Assembly: GCF_013386165.1 (NCBI RefSeq)
Contig: NZ_JACAOS010000001.1
Location: 645,229-709,228, forward strand
Reading direction: 5' to 3'
DNA: 64,000 nucleotides
Origin: Pseudomonas gingeri
GTDB taxonomy: Bacteria; Pseudomonadota; Gammaproteobacteria; Pseudomonadales; Pseudomonadaceae
The notes under the pieces were generated by a model. It ran no database searches. It was not told the DNA's origin and saw only the letters and a program-made list of their open reading frames with translations. This document shows positions 9,024 to 17,701 of the stretch, piece after piece. Both the position numbers and the translations under genes were made by a program. Within the stretch, counting starts at the first letter, position 1; every line of letters starts with the position of its first letter.

Positions 9024-10241
9024 ATGTCAGCTACTGCAACCCCCGTCCAGTCCGTGCCGGACCATCACGGACAGTTCCTCGAGTTGCTCGAGACCAGCCT
9101 GGCGCAAAATGCCTTTATCAAGCTGGTGCTGGCCAAGTACGTCGGCGACGAGGCGGAACTGCAGCGGTTGATCATCAAGCAGGTGACGGTCAAGGAGCAG
9201 GCATGCCTGTCCTTTGTCTATCGCTACAAGACCCGTGATATCACCAAGAACTTCGCCCTTGCCGAAGGCCAGGCGCTCATTGCCGGGTTGCTGCCGGCGT
9301 CGTTCAAGAACGCGCACCTGCTGTCGCTCACCGACGAAGTGCAACTGGAGTACAGCAAGAAGGGCAAGAGCACCTTGTTCAAGGGCAAGGCCCAGCAGGC
9401 GCGGGAGGTGCCGTCCGCCGAGCACAATCGCGAGAAGAACCGCTACCTGGAACTCAGCCGGCCGTTTCTCACCGACCTGGGCGTGACCAACCCGCAGCAC
9501 GAGCTGATCCCGGCGATGTCGCGCAAGTGGAAGCAGATCAACAAGTTCATCGAAGTGTTCTCCCACGCCCTGAGCCACGCGCCGATCAAGCTCGACCGGT
9601 CGGTGCGGGTGGCGGACTTCGGTTCGGGCAAGGGTTACCTGACCTTTGCCATCCACGATTACCTGCGCAATACCTTGCAGGTCGAAGGGCAGGTGACCGG
9701 GGTCGAGTTGCGTGAAGACATGGTCAACCTGTGCAACACCGCGGCGGCGCGCCTGGAGCATCCGGGGCTGGTGTTCAAATGCGGTGATGTGCGCAGCGTT
9801 GCGCCAAGCGAGCTGGAGGTGATGATCGCCCTGCATGCCTGCGACATCGCCACCGACTATGCGATTCACACCGGCATCCGTTCGGGCGCGGCGATCATCA
9901 TGTGTTCGCCGTGCTGTCACAAACAGATCCGCTTGCAGATCCAGAGCCCGGCGTTGCTCAAGCCGATGCTGCAATACGGCTTGCACCTGGGGCAGCAGGC
10001 GGAAATGGTCACCGACAGCTTGCGCGCTCTGTTCCTGGAAGCCTGTGGCTACGAGACCAAGGTCTTCGAGTTCATTTCCCTGGAACACACCAACAAGAAC
10101 AAGATGATCCTCGCGGTCAAACGCGCCGAACCCCAGGATCCGGCGCTACTGCTGGCGAAAATCGAAGAGCTCAAGACGTTCTACGCGATCCAGGAACACT
10201 GCCTGGAAACCCTGCTGCGGGCCGACGGCTACTTGAGCTGA
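9024..10241 (+). CDS. Class I SAM-dependent methyltransferase (Methyltransf_32-like)
   Basis: 405-residue cytoplasmic protein. The first 170 residues form an N-terminal module of unknown role. The Rossmann methyltransferase domain follows, with SAM-binding motif I ADFGSGKGYLTF near residue 195, an acidic residue after strand 2 (GVELREDM) and the motif IIMCSPCCHK near 290, which resembles the catalytic-loop signature of the Methyltransf_32 family (some relatives modify RNA). The target is unknown. The 3' end overlaps the convergent transporter gene by 13 bp. Confidence 0.85.
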   Translation: MSATATPVQSVPDHHGQFLELLETSLAQNAFIKLVLAKYVGDEAELQRLIIKQVTVKEQACLSFVYRYKTRDITKNFALAEGQALIAGLLPASFKNAHLLSLTDEVQLEYSKKGKSTLFKGKAQQAREVPSAEHNREKNRYLELSRPFLTDLGVTNPQHELIPAMSRKWKQINKFIEVFSHALSHAPIKLDRSVRVADFGSGKGYLTFAIHDYLRNTLQVEGQVTGVELREDMVNLCNTAAARLEHPGLVFKCGDVRSVAPSELEVMIALHACDIATDYAIHTGIRSGAAIIMCSPCCHKQIRLQIQSPALLKPMLQYGLHLGQQAEMVTDSLRALFLEACGYETKVFEFISLEHTNKNKMILAVKRAEPQDPALLLAKIEELKTFYAIQEHCLETLLRADGYLS

Positions 10242-11140
10242 ACCCCCGCTGGCAAGCCGCCCGGTTGCGCCGGGCGGACGCTGGTCTTGCGCCCGAGCAC
10301 CACGGTGACGATCACGCCACCGGCAAACAGCCAGGTAATCGGCTCGACGTGTTCGCCGAAGAACAGCGCCGAAAAGGCGATGGTGAAGAAAATCTGCAGC
10401 AGCTGGATCTGGCTGACCCGGGCGATACCGCCCATTGCAAGTCCGGCGTACCAGGCAAAAAAGCCGAGAAACTGCGAGAACATCGCCACGTAACCGAAGG
10501 CCCACCAGGCCTTGCCGGAAATCGCCCCCTGGTGTTGCCAGGCCAGGTACAGCACCGGGCCGATCAACACCGGCACCGACAACACCAGCGCCCAGCAGAT
10601 CACCTGCCAGCCGCCCATTTCCCGGGCCAGGCGCCCACCTTCGGCATAACCCAGGCCGCCGACGGCGATGGCGCCGAGCATCAACAGGTCACCGGACTGG
10701 ATGCTCCCGGCACCGCTGATCAGCGCATAACCCAGCACCAGCGCGCTGCCCAGGGCCGCACAGGCCCAGAAGGCCTTGGATGGCCGCTCGTGGGACAGCC
10801 AGGCCGCATACAACGCCACGCACAAGGGTTGCAGGCCATTGACCAGGGCTCCGTGGGAGGCCGGCAGGGTCTTCATGGCCCAGGCCGAGAGCACCGGAAA
10901 GCCCAGGATGACCCCGGCGATCACCAGCCACAGGCCTTTGAACTGGCTCCAGGTCGGCCATTTTTCCCGACGCCACAGCAGCAGTGCCGCTGCCGGGATG
11001 GCTGCGACCAGGGCGCGTCCGAGGCCGTTGAGCAATGGATTGATTTCCTGCACCACGATGCGGGTGAAGGGCAGGGTCAGGCTGAAGATCACCACACCCA
11101 GCAGGCCGAGCAGCATGCCGGTGTTTTCACGGGAGGACAT
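10229..11140 (-). CDS. DMT-superfamily transporter (EamA family)
   Basis: 303-residue inner-membrane protein with about ten hydrophobic segments arranged as two EamA repeats (first starting GLLGVVIFSLTLPFTRI, second starting DLLMLGAIAVGGLGYAEGG). EamA proteins generally export amino acids, nucleotides or related metabolites; the substrate cannot be read from the sequence. The gene converges with the methyltransferase gene and their ends overlap by 13 bp. Confidence 0.88.
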   Translation of the reverse strand: MSSRENTGMLLGLLGVVIFSLTLPFTRIVVQEINPLLNGLGRALVAAIPAAALLLWRREKWPTWSQFKGLWLVIAGVILGFPVLSAWAMKTLPASHGALVNGLQPLCVALYAAWLSHERPSKAFWACAALGSALVLGYALISGAGSIQSGDLLMLGAIAVGGLGYAEGGRLAREMGGWQVICWALVLSVPVLIGPVLYLAWQHQGAISGKAWWAFGYVAMFSQFLGFFAWYAGLAMGGIARVSQIQLLQIFFTIAFSALFFGEHVEPITWLFAGGVIVTVVLGRKTSVRPAQPGGLPAGVQLK

Positions 11141-11343
11141 AAAGGTTGACCAGGATTCGGGGGACAGGGGGACTGTTATCTAGCCATAAAGTCCCGACGG
11201 TTCGGCGCTACAGCTGGGTAGAGAGTTGTCCGTACAGTTTGTAGTGGGCCGCCCGTAGTAGCCGGCGATTACCCGCCGGCGCCCACAGGGTCTACCTTGA
11301 TAACTCTTATCTGCCCAAGCGTTCACCCAGAGGAGTTCACCCC

Positions 11344-11925
11344 ATGGCCGCGAAAAAGATTCTGATGCTGGTTGGCGATTACGTTGAAGACTACGAGGTG
11401 ATGGTGCCGTTCCAGGCCCTGCTGATGGTCGGTCATCAGGTCCATGCGGTGTGCCCGGACAAGAGCGCCGGCCAGACCGTGCGCACCGCGATCCATGACT
11501 TCGAGGGCGACCAGACCTACAGCGAAAAGCCCGGGCATCTGTTCGCCCTGAACTTCGATTTCGCCAAGGTCGATGCGGCCGATTATGATGCGTTGCTGAT
11601 TCCCGGCGGTCGGGCGCCGGAGTATCTGCGCCTGAACGACAAGGTCCTGCAACTGGTGCAGGCCTTCGACCGCGCAGGCAAGCCGATTGCCGCTGTTTGT
11701 CACGGTGCGCAGTTGCTGGCGGCGGCTGGGGTTCTCGACGGTCGCGAGTGCAGCGCCTATCCGGCCTGTGCCCCGGAAGTGCGGTTGGCCGGTGGTCGTT
11801 ATATCGATATCGAGGTGACCCAGGCCCATGTCCAGGGCAACCTCGCCACCGCTCCGGCCTGGCCGGCGCATCCGAGCTGGCTGGCGGCGTTCCTCGGCTT
11901 GCTGGGTACCAAAATCACCTTGTAA
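11344..11925 (+). CDS. DJ-1/PfpI family protein
   Basis: 193-residue cytoplasmic protein of the class I glutamine amidotransferase-like fold. The nucleophile elbow [12 protein letters not shown] places the reactive Cys near residue 119, and the acidic residue of the DJ-1 site is in the N-terminal GDYVEDYEV. Family members include deglycases, proteases and stress chaperones; which one this is cannot be told. A strong AGAGGAG ribosome site precedes the ATG. The next gene follows after 14 nt, so the two are probably cotranscribed. Confidence 0.87.
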   Translation: MAAKKILMLVGDYVEDYEVMVPFQALLMVGHQVHAVCPDKSAGQTVRTAIHDFEGDQTYSEKPGHLFALNFDFAKVDAADYDALLIPGGRAPEYLRLNDKVLQLVQAFDRAGKPIAAVCHGAQLLAAAGVLDGRECSAYPACAPEVRLAGGRYIDIEVTQAHVQGNLATAPAWPAHPSWLAAFLGLLGTKITL

Positions 11926-11939
11926 GGGAGGGGTGGGTC

Positions 11940-12248
11940 ATGTGTGAGCTCTACGTCAAGGCTGATCCGATTCTCTACGAATCGCGTTCCCGCTCGCTGC
12001 GTATCCGTGGCGTGGTGACCACCTTGCGCCTGGAAAACCAGTTCTGGGACATCCTCGGCGAGATCGCCGAGGCCGACGGCATGACCACCAATCAGTTGAT
12101 CACCCGGCTCTACGAAGAGGTCATGGACTTTCGCGGGGAGGTGCTGAATTTCGCCTCCTTCCTGCGGGTCAGTTGCACCCGCTACCTGAGCCAGCGGCGG
12201 GCTCAGGTCGCGGAACTCAGCGTGCTCAGAAGAACCGCGTCAGGCTGA
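11940..12248 (+). CDS. Ribbon-helix-helix domain protein
   Basis: 102-residue protein. The central part (RSRSLRIRGVVTTLRLENQFWDILGEIA) reads as a beta-strand followed by the helices of a ribbon-helix-helix fold (RHH_4 type), with EADGMTTNQLITRLYEEV as the second helix. Such proteins usually bind DNA as dimers. GGGAGG lies just before the ATG. It follows the DJ-1/PfpI gene by 14 nt and its 3' end overlaps the convergent TonB receptor gene by 23 bp. Its target is unknown. Confidence 0.8.
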   Translation: MCELYVKADPILYESRSRSLRIRGVVTTLRLENQFWDILGEIAEADGMTTNQLITRLYEEVMDFRGEVLNFASFLRVSCTRYLSQRRAQVAELSVLRRTASG

Positions 12249-14790
12249 CCTTGAGGTTGCGCCCTTCGCTGTAGGCGCGGTCGCCGCTCAGTTCCGGTCG
12301 GTAGTTGCGGTTCGTCAGGTTATCCACCGTCACGTTCACTTCGGTGCCCTTCAGGTAGCGCTGCTGGGGTTTCCATTGAGCGAACAGGCTCTGCACCACA
12401 TAGCTGTCGTTCGGATACTGGTCGTAGAAGGCGTCACCGACGCTGCTGCCCGGGCCGCCGTGGTACAGGTCGCTGGGCAGGCGGTCGCTCTTGCGCACAT
12501 AGATCCCCTGCCAGCCGATCCGCGTATCCAGGCTCGGAAGTTTGGTACCGAGCACCACCACCCACTTGGCCGGCGGGATGTCCCGTGCCCAGACGGCCGG
12601 TCCCCACGGGTTGGTGTAGGCGTTGTCGCGTTTGCCGGTGGTGTAGGAATAGGACAGCTGGCCGAACAGATGGTCCGAGTCGTAGAAACTCTCGACCTCG
12701 AAGCCCTTGATGGTCATGCCGCCGATATTGCGGTAGTTGGACAGGGCACCCGGTGGGCAGGCTGAACTGATGGTGCCGCCATTGATCGCCTGGTTTTCGC
12801 AACCGACCCCGGTAGCCTTGAAGATCTCATCCTCGATCCGGTTGTGATACAGCGTCGTGCGCACCAGCAGGTTGTCATTGTCGGTCAGCAGTTTGGAGAA
12901 GTTGCTGATGCTGCCCAGGCGCAGGGCGGTGATGCGTTCCGGGTCGAGGTTGGTACTGGTGGCGGTGCGGCTGCCCAGGCCCTGGACCTCATATTGTTCG
13001 TCGATCACCGGTGCCCGCCAGGTCTTGCTGTAGTCGGCGAACAGGCCCTGGGTCGGGGTCACCCGCCAGAAGCCGGCCAGGCGTGGCGACCAACCGGTGT
13101 AGGTCTGGTCGCTGTAGTCGTGGCCGAAAGTCGGGTCGGGGTTGTCGTAGTAGGGCGCATCGTTGCCCTCGCCACGGTTGCGCACATGGTCGTAACGCAG
13201 GGAAGGGGTCAGTGTGAAGTCGCCGAGGGTGACCGCGTCCTGGATAAAGAACGCGTTGGCGTCGACCTTGCCTTGCGGCATGAACGCCGGCTGGAAGTGG
13301 CCGTAATTGTAGGTGGCGTTGTTATAGTTGGTGCCTGGCATCCACATCTCGGTTTCCCGGGCGTGTTTGCGGATCTGTATCCCGGCCGTCAGGGCGTGTT
13401 GCAGCGAGCCGGTATCGAACAGGCTGGTGTTCTTGATCTCCAGTTCGCGGTCCTTGTAGGCGACGTCCATCCGGCGTCCGCCGGTGGCCAGTTGGAAGAA
13501 CGCGGTGGCATCGCGCTCGTCGGTCTGGTCGGTGCGGGATGTGGAGTATTTGACCTGCAGGTCCACCAGCGGATTGTCCAGCGGCTTGTATTCGTACTTG
13601 CCCGACCAGGTGGTGTCGGTGGTGTTGCGATTGGCGAGGAAACGCTTCAAGGCGTTTTCATAGCCGTACTGCTTGATGTTCGAGGCGGTCGGCGGCGTCG
13701 GGTAGCTCTGGGATGAAAACGGAGTCCAGCGCTCGCTCTGGGAGCGCGAGTAGGAGAGCTTGAGGCTCTGTTCGTCGGTGAGGCTGAGGTTCAATTTGAA
13801 CAGCCCGGCATCCAGGTCCTGGCCGCTGTTGGGCAGGCGCTGGGGGTTGATCGGGTATTGGTTGCCGGGGTTGGGCGCAGTGGCGGCGAGCTTCATGTCG
13901 TCGGCATTGCGCTGGGTCAGGAACACCAGGGCGTCGGCCTTGCCGTCGTCGGTACGGCCGTAGACCGCGCCGCTGTAGGTTTGCTCATGGTTGTTGCTGG
14001 CGTAGCCGTATTTGACCATCGCACCGCTGTTGCGACCCTTTTCCAGCAGGTCGGGGGCGTCCTTGGTTTCCATGTGCACCGTACCGCCAAAGCCGCCGTT
14101 GCCGGTCTCGGGCGAGTGCGGACCCTTTTCCACCTCGATGCTCTTGATCAGCTCCGGCTCGATGAAAATGGTGCCTTGCTGATAACGTTCAAAGCTGCTT
14201 TTGGTCGCGCCGTCGACGGTCATCGGCACGTCTTCGGCATCCCCCAGGCCCCAGATATTGATGGTCTGGCCGCCGGGTTTCATCGAGCCGCCCATGGTAA
14301 TGCCGGGCAGTGTGCCGAGCAGCGCGGGGATATTGTCAGGCTGGTGACGATCAATATCATCCTGGGTCAGGGTCGAGCGCCCGACGGTGCTGGCGTCCAC
14401 TGCCTTGCCGTCGCCGAGAATACTCATGGCACCGAGCTGGATGGCGCTGTTGCGGGGGCTGGGCTCAGGTTCGTTCTGCCGCACGACAAAGGTCTTGTCG
14501 ATCATCACCAGGGTGAAGTTGCCGCCCTTGAGCAACAGCACGATGGCCTCCTGGGCGGTAAAGCGGCCTTGCAACGGGCGGGCCTTGACGTTGCGCAGTT
14601 GCTCTTCGTCGAACAGCAACTGGATGCGGGTCTTCTGCGCCACGGCACTGAGGGAGGCCGCCAGGGATTGTGCCGGCAGGTCCAGTGCCACCGGATCGGC
14701 GGCCATGGCCTGGAGGCTGACGCTCAGGCAGGCGGCGATCAGCGTTGGACGAGAACAGCTGTGGAATAACTCATGGGCAGCGCGAAACAT
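12226..14790 (-). CDS. hasR: HasR-type TonB-dependent heme receptor with N-terminal signalling domain
   Basis: Outer-membrane receptor of about 854 residues starting at the ATG at 14790, where GGGGGA lies a few bases upstream. A signal peptide ends at AMA. A short STN signalling domain follows (VALDLPAQSLAASLSAVAQ), which talks to the anti-sigma factor. Then comes the plug (LGTLPGITMGG; EVEKGPHSPETGNGGFGG) and a 22-strand barrel ending LKVSLTRFF. The barrel carries WRAPVIDE and STNLDPER, equivalents of the FRAP and NPNL boxes of heme/hemoglobin receptors. The upstream ECF sigma and FecR genes match the hasI-hasS-hasR order of Pseudomonas. No hasA hemophore or hasDEF exporter follows. Another iron-source ligand is possible. 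Confidence 0.78.
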   Translation of the reverse strand: MFRAAHELFHSCSRPTLIAACLSVSLQAMAADPVALDLPAQSLAASLSAVAQKTRIQLLFDEEQLRNVKARPLQGRFTAQEAIVLLLKGGNFTLVMIDKTFVVRQNEPEPSPRNSAIQLGAMSILGDGKAVDASTVGRSTLTQDDIDRHQPDNIPALLGTLPGITMGGSMKPGGQTINIWGLGDAEDVPMTVDGATKSSFERYQQGTIFIEPELIKSIEVEKGPHSPETGNGGFGGTVHMETKDAPDLLEKGRNSGAMVKYGYASNNHEQTYSGAVYGRTDDGKADALVFLTQRNADDMKLAATAPNPGNQYPINPQRLPNSGQDLDAGLFKLNLSLTDEQSLKLSYSRSQSERWTPFSSQSYPTPPTASNIKQYGYENALKRFLANRNTTDTTWSGKYEYKPLDNPLVDLQVKYSTSRTDQTDERDATAFFQLATGGRRMDVAYKDRELEIKNTSLFDTGSLQHALTAGIQIRKHARETEMWMPGTNYNNATYNYGHFQPAFMPQGKVDANAFFIQDAVTLGDFTLTPSLRYDHVRNRGEGNDAPYYDNPDPTFGHDYSDQTYTGWSPRLAGFWRVTPTQGLFADYSKTWRAPVIDEQYEVQGLGSRTATSTNLDPERITALRLGSISNFSKLLTDNDNLLVRTTLYHNRIEDEIFKATGVGCENQAINGGTISSACPPGALSNYRNIGGMTIKGFEVESFYDSDHLFGQLSYSYTTGKRDNAYTNPWGPAVWARDIPPAKWVVVLGTKLPSLDTRIGWQGIYVRKSDRLPSDLYHGGPGSSVGDAFYDQYPNDSYVVQSLFAQWKPQQRYLKGTEVNVTVDNLTNRNYRPELSGDRAYSEGRNLKVSLTRFF

Positions 14791-14880
14791 TAAATCCCCC
14801 GATGTGGCCAAAGGCCAAAAAGGCGTTCTGGTGGAACGCAGTCGGGGAGGAAGACGCGACACGGGGGAAAAACCACATAT

Positions 14881-14899
14881 GCGAATGTAAAATATTCGC
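14881..14899. promoter_or_regulatory. Inverted repeat between anti-sigma and receptor genes
   Basis: GCGAAT and ATTCGC flank a 7-nt spacer in the 117-bp gap upstream of the receptor gene. It may belong to an ECF-sigma-dependent promoter region for the receptor or be a weak intercistronic hairpin. I could not identify a clear -35/-10 pair. Confidence 0.3.
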
Positions 14900-14907
14900 A
14901 ATAAAAT

Positions 14908-15867
14908 CTATTTGCGGTTTTCGATCCTGACCTGGCCGTCGTCGAGGGTCACGGTTTTCACCGGGATCAAGGCGGGCAGGGCATTGAGCAGGGCATCCGG
15001 ATCGGTCACGTCGAGGCTGCCGGAGACCTTGAAGTGCGCCAGTGGGCCATCCGCCAGTTGCACCGGCTTGCTGCGGTACAGGCTCAGTTCGTCGATCAGG
15101 CTGGCCAGTTCACGATTGCGAAAGGTCAGGTGGCCGCTGCGCCAATCGGCGATTTCCTCATTGCTCAGGGTCTGCTGCTGCACTGTGCCCTTGGCGTAGT
15201 CGAAGATCGCCCGTTGCCTGGCTTCGAGCAGGGTGGCGTTGTTTGGATCGCCCTCGGGCTCGAAGGCCACCTGGCCGTGGGCGACGCTGACTACCAACTG
15301 GCGCTGGCCGCGACGGACATCGAAGCCGGTGCCCACCACCCGCACCCGGGCGTTACCGGCATGGACCCAGAGCGGTCGTTCCTTGTCGGCGGCCACTTCC
15401 AGGTAGAGCTGGCCCTGATCCAGATAGATATCCCGCTGCTGGGAGCGGAAGTTGATGCGCAATCGGGTATTGGCGTTGATGGACAGGGTGCTGCCGTCCG
15501 GCAGTTTCAGGGTGCGCGTGCCTTGGGCATGGGCGGCGACCTGATGTCGATACGGTGTGTTCGGTGCACCGAGATTGGCGGTCAGCAGCGCGCACAGCAA
15601 CGCGGCCGCGGTGGCCAGGGCCGGGCGCCAGAGGCTCTTGCGTCGCGCTGTCGGCAAGAGCGGCTGGTTCAGTTGGCGCAGTTGCGCCAGGTCCGCCCAG
15701 AGCGCTTCGAACTCGGCATAGGCCTGGGCATGGGCCGGTGTCGCGCGCCATTCTTCGAACGCCTTGTCCAACGGCTCTTCGGGGGCGTCGCGGTGACGGG
15801 TGAACCAGTTCGCGGCCTGGGCATCGATGCTGTTCCCATCCAGGGCGAGGTCGATGACGCGGCTCAT
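14908..15867 (-). CDS. hasS: FecR-family anti-sigma factor (HasS-like)
   Basis: Inner-membrane regulator of 319 residues. The N-terminal cytoplasmic part carries DUF4880-type features (AANWFTRHRD; AFEEWRATPAHAQAYAEFEALW). One TM segment lies near residues 85-102, followed by the periplasmic FecR domain (RTLKLPDGSTLSINANTRLRI; VVGTGFDVRRG) and a secretin/TonB-like C-terminal part. It would hold the adjacent ECF sigma factor inactive until the receptor binds its ligand. Its start overlaps the sigma-factor stop by 4 nt. Confidence 0.87.
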   Translation of the reverse strand: MSRVIDLALDGNSIDAQAANWFTRHRDAPEEPLDKAFEEWRATPAHAQAYAEFEALWADLAQLRQLNQPLLPTARRKSLWRPALATAAALLCALLTANLGAPNTPYRHQVAAHAQGTRTLKLPDGSTLSINANTRLRINFRSQQRDIYLDQGQLYLEVAADKERPLWVHAGNARVRVVGTGFDVRRGQRQLVVSVAHGQVAFEPEGDPNNATLLEARQRAIFDYAKGTVQQQTLSNEEIADWRSGHLTFRNRELASLIDELSLYRSKPVQLADGPLAHFKVSGSLDVTDPDALLNALPALIPVKTVTLDDGQVRIENRK

Positions 15868-16403
15868 TGCGGCTGCTCCCTGTCATTGTCCTGTGCCAGG
15901 CGCTGCTTGCAGTGCAGCAGGGCAAAGGCGATGTGCTTCTCCACCATGCTGACGGAAATTCCCATGCGTTCGGCGATCCGGGCCTGGCTGAGGCCCTCGA
16001 AACGCGCAAGCATAAGGGCTTCTCGACGCCGAGGCGAGAGTTCCTCGAGCACTTGTTTCAACTGCTCCAGCCGTTGCCGCTGCTGGGCGGCTGCCAGCGG
16101 GTCGTGGCGCTCGTCGGCCAAGGGTTGCGCCTGCTCGGCGTCGGGTTCGCGCTGCACCACCTGGCGGACCTTCTGCTTGCGCCAGTGATCGCGCAACAGG
16201 TTGCGTGCCATCTGGAACAGAAACGCCCGGGGTTGTTCGACCTTGGCCTGGTCGCGGTAGTCCAGCCACTGGGTGAAGACATCCTGGGTCATGTCCGCCG
16301 CATCACTGGGGTTGTCCGTGCGTTTGCGCAGGAAATGCAGGATATCCGCATAGAACCCGCGAAAGGTTTCAGCCGACAAGGGGTCGGGCTTGGGACGAGG
16401 CAT
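15864..16403 (-). CDS. hasI: ECF sigma factor, iron-starvation type (HasI-like)
   Basis: 179-residue RNA polymerase sigma factor of the FecI group. Region 2 includes DAADMTQDVFTQWLDY and PRAFLFQMARNLLRDHWRKQ; region 4 has the HTH in LEELSPRRREALMLARFEG and SQARIAERMGISVSMVEKHI. It should drive transcription of the receptor gene. AAGGA lies upstream of the ATG, and a Fur-box-like site is at 16450-16468, so expression is probably iron-repressed. The anti-sigma gene overlaps its 3' end. Confidence 0.88.
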   Translation of the reverse strand: MPRPKPDPLSAETFRGFYADILHFLRKRTDNPSDAADMTQDVFTQWLDYRDQAKVEQPRAFLFQMARNLLRDHWRKQKVRQVVQREPDAEQAQPLADERHDPLAAAQQRQRLEQLKQVLEELSPRRREALMLARFEGLSQARIAERMGISVSMVEKHIAFALLHCKQRLAQDNDREQPQ

Positions 16404-16449
16404 GGCGATCCTTCACGACGTTTGCTGGGGGAGCGGGAAAGTCGTGAAT

Positions 16450-16468
16450 GATATCGAGAATTATTGCT
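16450..16468. promoter_or_regulatory. Fur-box-like site upstream of the ECF sigma gene
   Basis: GATATCGAGAATTATTGCT agrees with the common Pseudomonas form GATAATGAGAATCATTATC at 13 of 19 positions by hand count. It lies about 47 bp upstream of the sigma-factor ATG, as expected for iron repression by Fur. Confidence 0.6.
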
Positions 16469-16506
16469 ATTTGTCTTGTTTGAAATAATCCGCTCGCCGG
16501 CAAGCC

Positions 16507-17520
16507 TCAAACCTCGGGGTTGACCTGCAATTGCGGATTGCCCAGCGGATGGCTCTTGGCATCGAAAAACCGCAGCGTCACCTCCCGGCCCTCGAACAAC
16601 TGGCTGAAGTGGCGCTTCTGATGCTGGATAAACGCCTGGCTGCGCGGGTAGATCGAAATCGCCAGGGTCTTGATCCGTGCATCCAGCAGGGCCTGGACGA
16701 TGTGTCGGTCCTGCGCGCCGAGGTTGTGGCCGAAGATGCACAGGGCGCCCTGGTGTCCGGCCAACTGTCCGTAGCAGTAGGACAGGTAATCCGAATGACG
16801 GATCGCCTTGAGCTTGTCCTGCGCATTCCCTTCGCTGACGAACAACGGTACATCGCCCAGGGTATTGATGGCGAAACTGCCCAGCAGGGTGCTTTCCGAA
16901 GAAGTCAGCTTGCGCGTGCTGCCATCGAGGTTTTTCACCAGGTGCAGGCCGCCGTGCAGGTACAGGACGCGGGTGCCGCGGGCATCGGTGTCGCCCAGGT
17001 CGAAGGTCGAGTCGTCAGTGTGGAACAGGTCGTCGAAGCGTTCGGGCGCCCGCATGATCGCCCAGTAGGTGAGCAGGTCGTAGTTGGTCGAGTAAAGAGT
17101 GTGATAGCGACTCAACTCGGCATTGATCTGCGCCAGGCTCTCGGCCTGCACCCGGTTCCAGGGGATATGCACCGAACGTATCGCATGGATCAGCGCCTCC
17201 TTGACCGCGAAGTAGCGGTTACGTGGCGACGACGAACTGATGGTCAGCGCCGCGTTGACCCGGATGGTGCTCTTCAGGGCACTGAGCACTTGCTCGAAGT
17301 TACTGGTTTCCAGTGCCTTGAACACTGCCAGTTCGCTCAGTCCCAGCGGGCGGTTGCGGGTGGTCTGGGCTTTTTCGAACAGCGAATCGTAGGCGAACCC
17401 CTGCCACATCGCCCGGCTGGCACCGTTGCCGATCAACAGGCCGCTGCACGGAATTTCGGCACGCAGGGCGCTCCAGTCTTCCAACGTCGTATCAAATGCC
17501 TGGAGTTCCATCGTTGCCAT
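16507..17520 (-). CDS. SIR2-like DUF4917 protein
   Basis: 337-residue cytoplasmic protein with no signal peptide. Motifs resemble the SIR2 fold: a nucleotide-binding loop CSGLLIGNGASRAMW near the N-terminus, YSTNYDLLTYW in the middle, a conserved YLHGGLHL, and ALCIFGHNLGAQDRHI near the C-terminus. I recall this combination as DUF4917, a SIR2-related family of unknown function. SIR2-like proteins include NAD-dependent deacylases and NAD hydrolases, some used in phage defence; nothing here proves such a role. I chose the ATG at 17520 over an upstream TTG at 17550 and an ATG at 17511. It stands alone between the has-type operon and a chemoreceptor gene. Confidence 0.72.
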   Translation of the reverse strand: MATMELQAFDTTLEDWSALRAEIPCSGLLIGNGASRAMWQGFAYDSLFEKAQTTRNRPLGLSELAVFKALETSNFEQVLSALKSTIRVNAALTISSSSPRNRYFAVKEALIHAIRSVHIPWNRVQAESLAQINAELSRYHTLYSTNYDLLTYWAIMRAPERFDDLFHTDDSTFDLGDTDARGTRVLYLHGGLHLVKNLDGSTRKLTSSESTLLGSFAINTLGDVPLFVSEGNAQDKLKAIRHSDYLSYCYGQLAGHQGALCIFGHNLGAQDRHIVQALLDARIKTLAISIYPRSQAFIQHQKRHFSQLFEGREVTLRFFDAKSHPLGNPQLQVNPEV

Positions 17521-17701
17521 TCGTCGGTTGCCAAATCTAAAGGGGATCAACGGCGAACTTTAACACGGGGTTTGTTGCGTCATTCCCTCATTCCATAGGC
17601 TACGATTTTTTCACGGATCATCTTTTACGGTGATATCGTAATGACATCTCTTTTGGGTATTTTTTCCAGTGCAACGGAATGCCGCATAAAGGGTGATCGA
17701 T

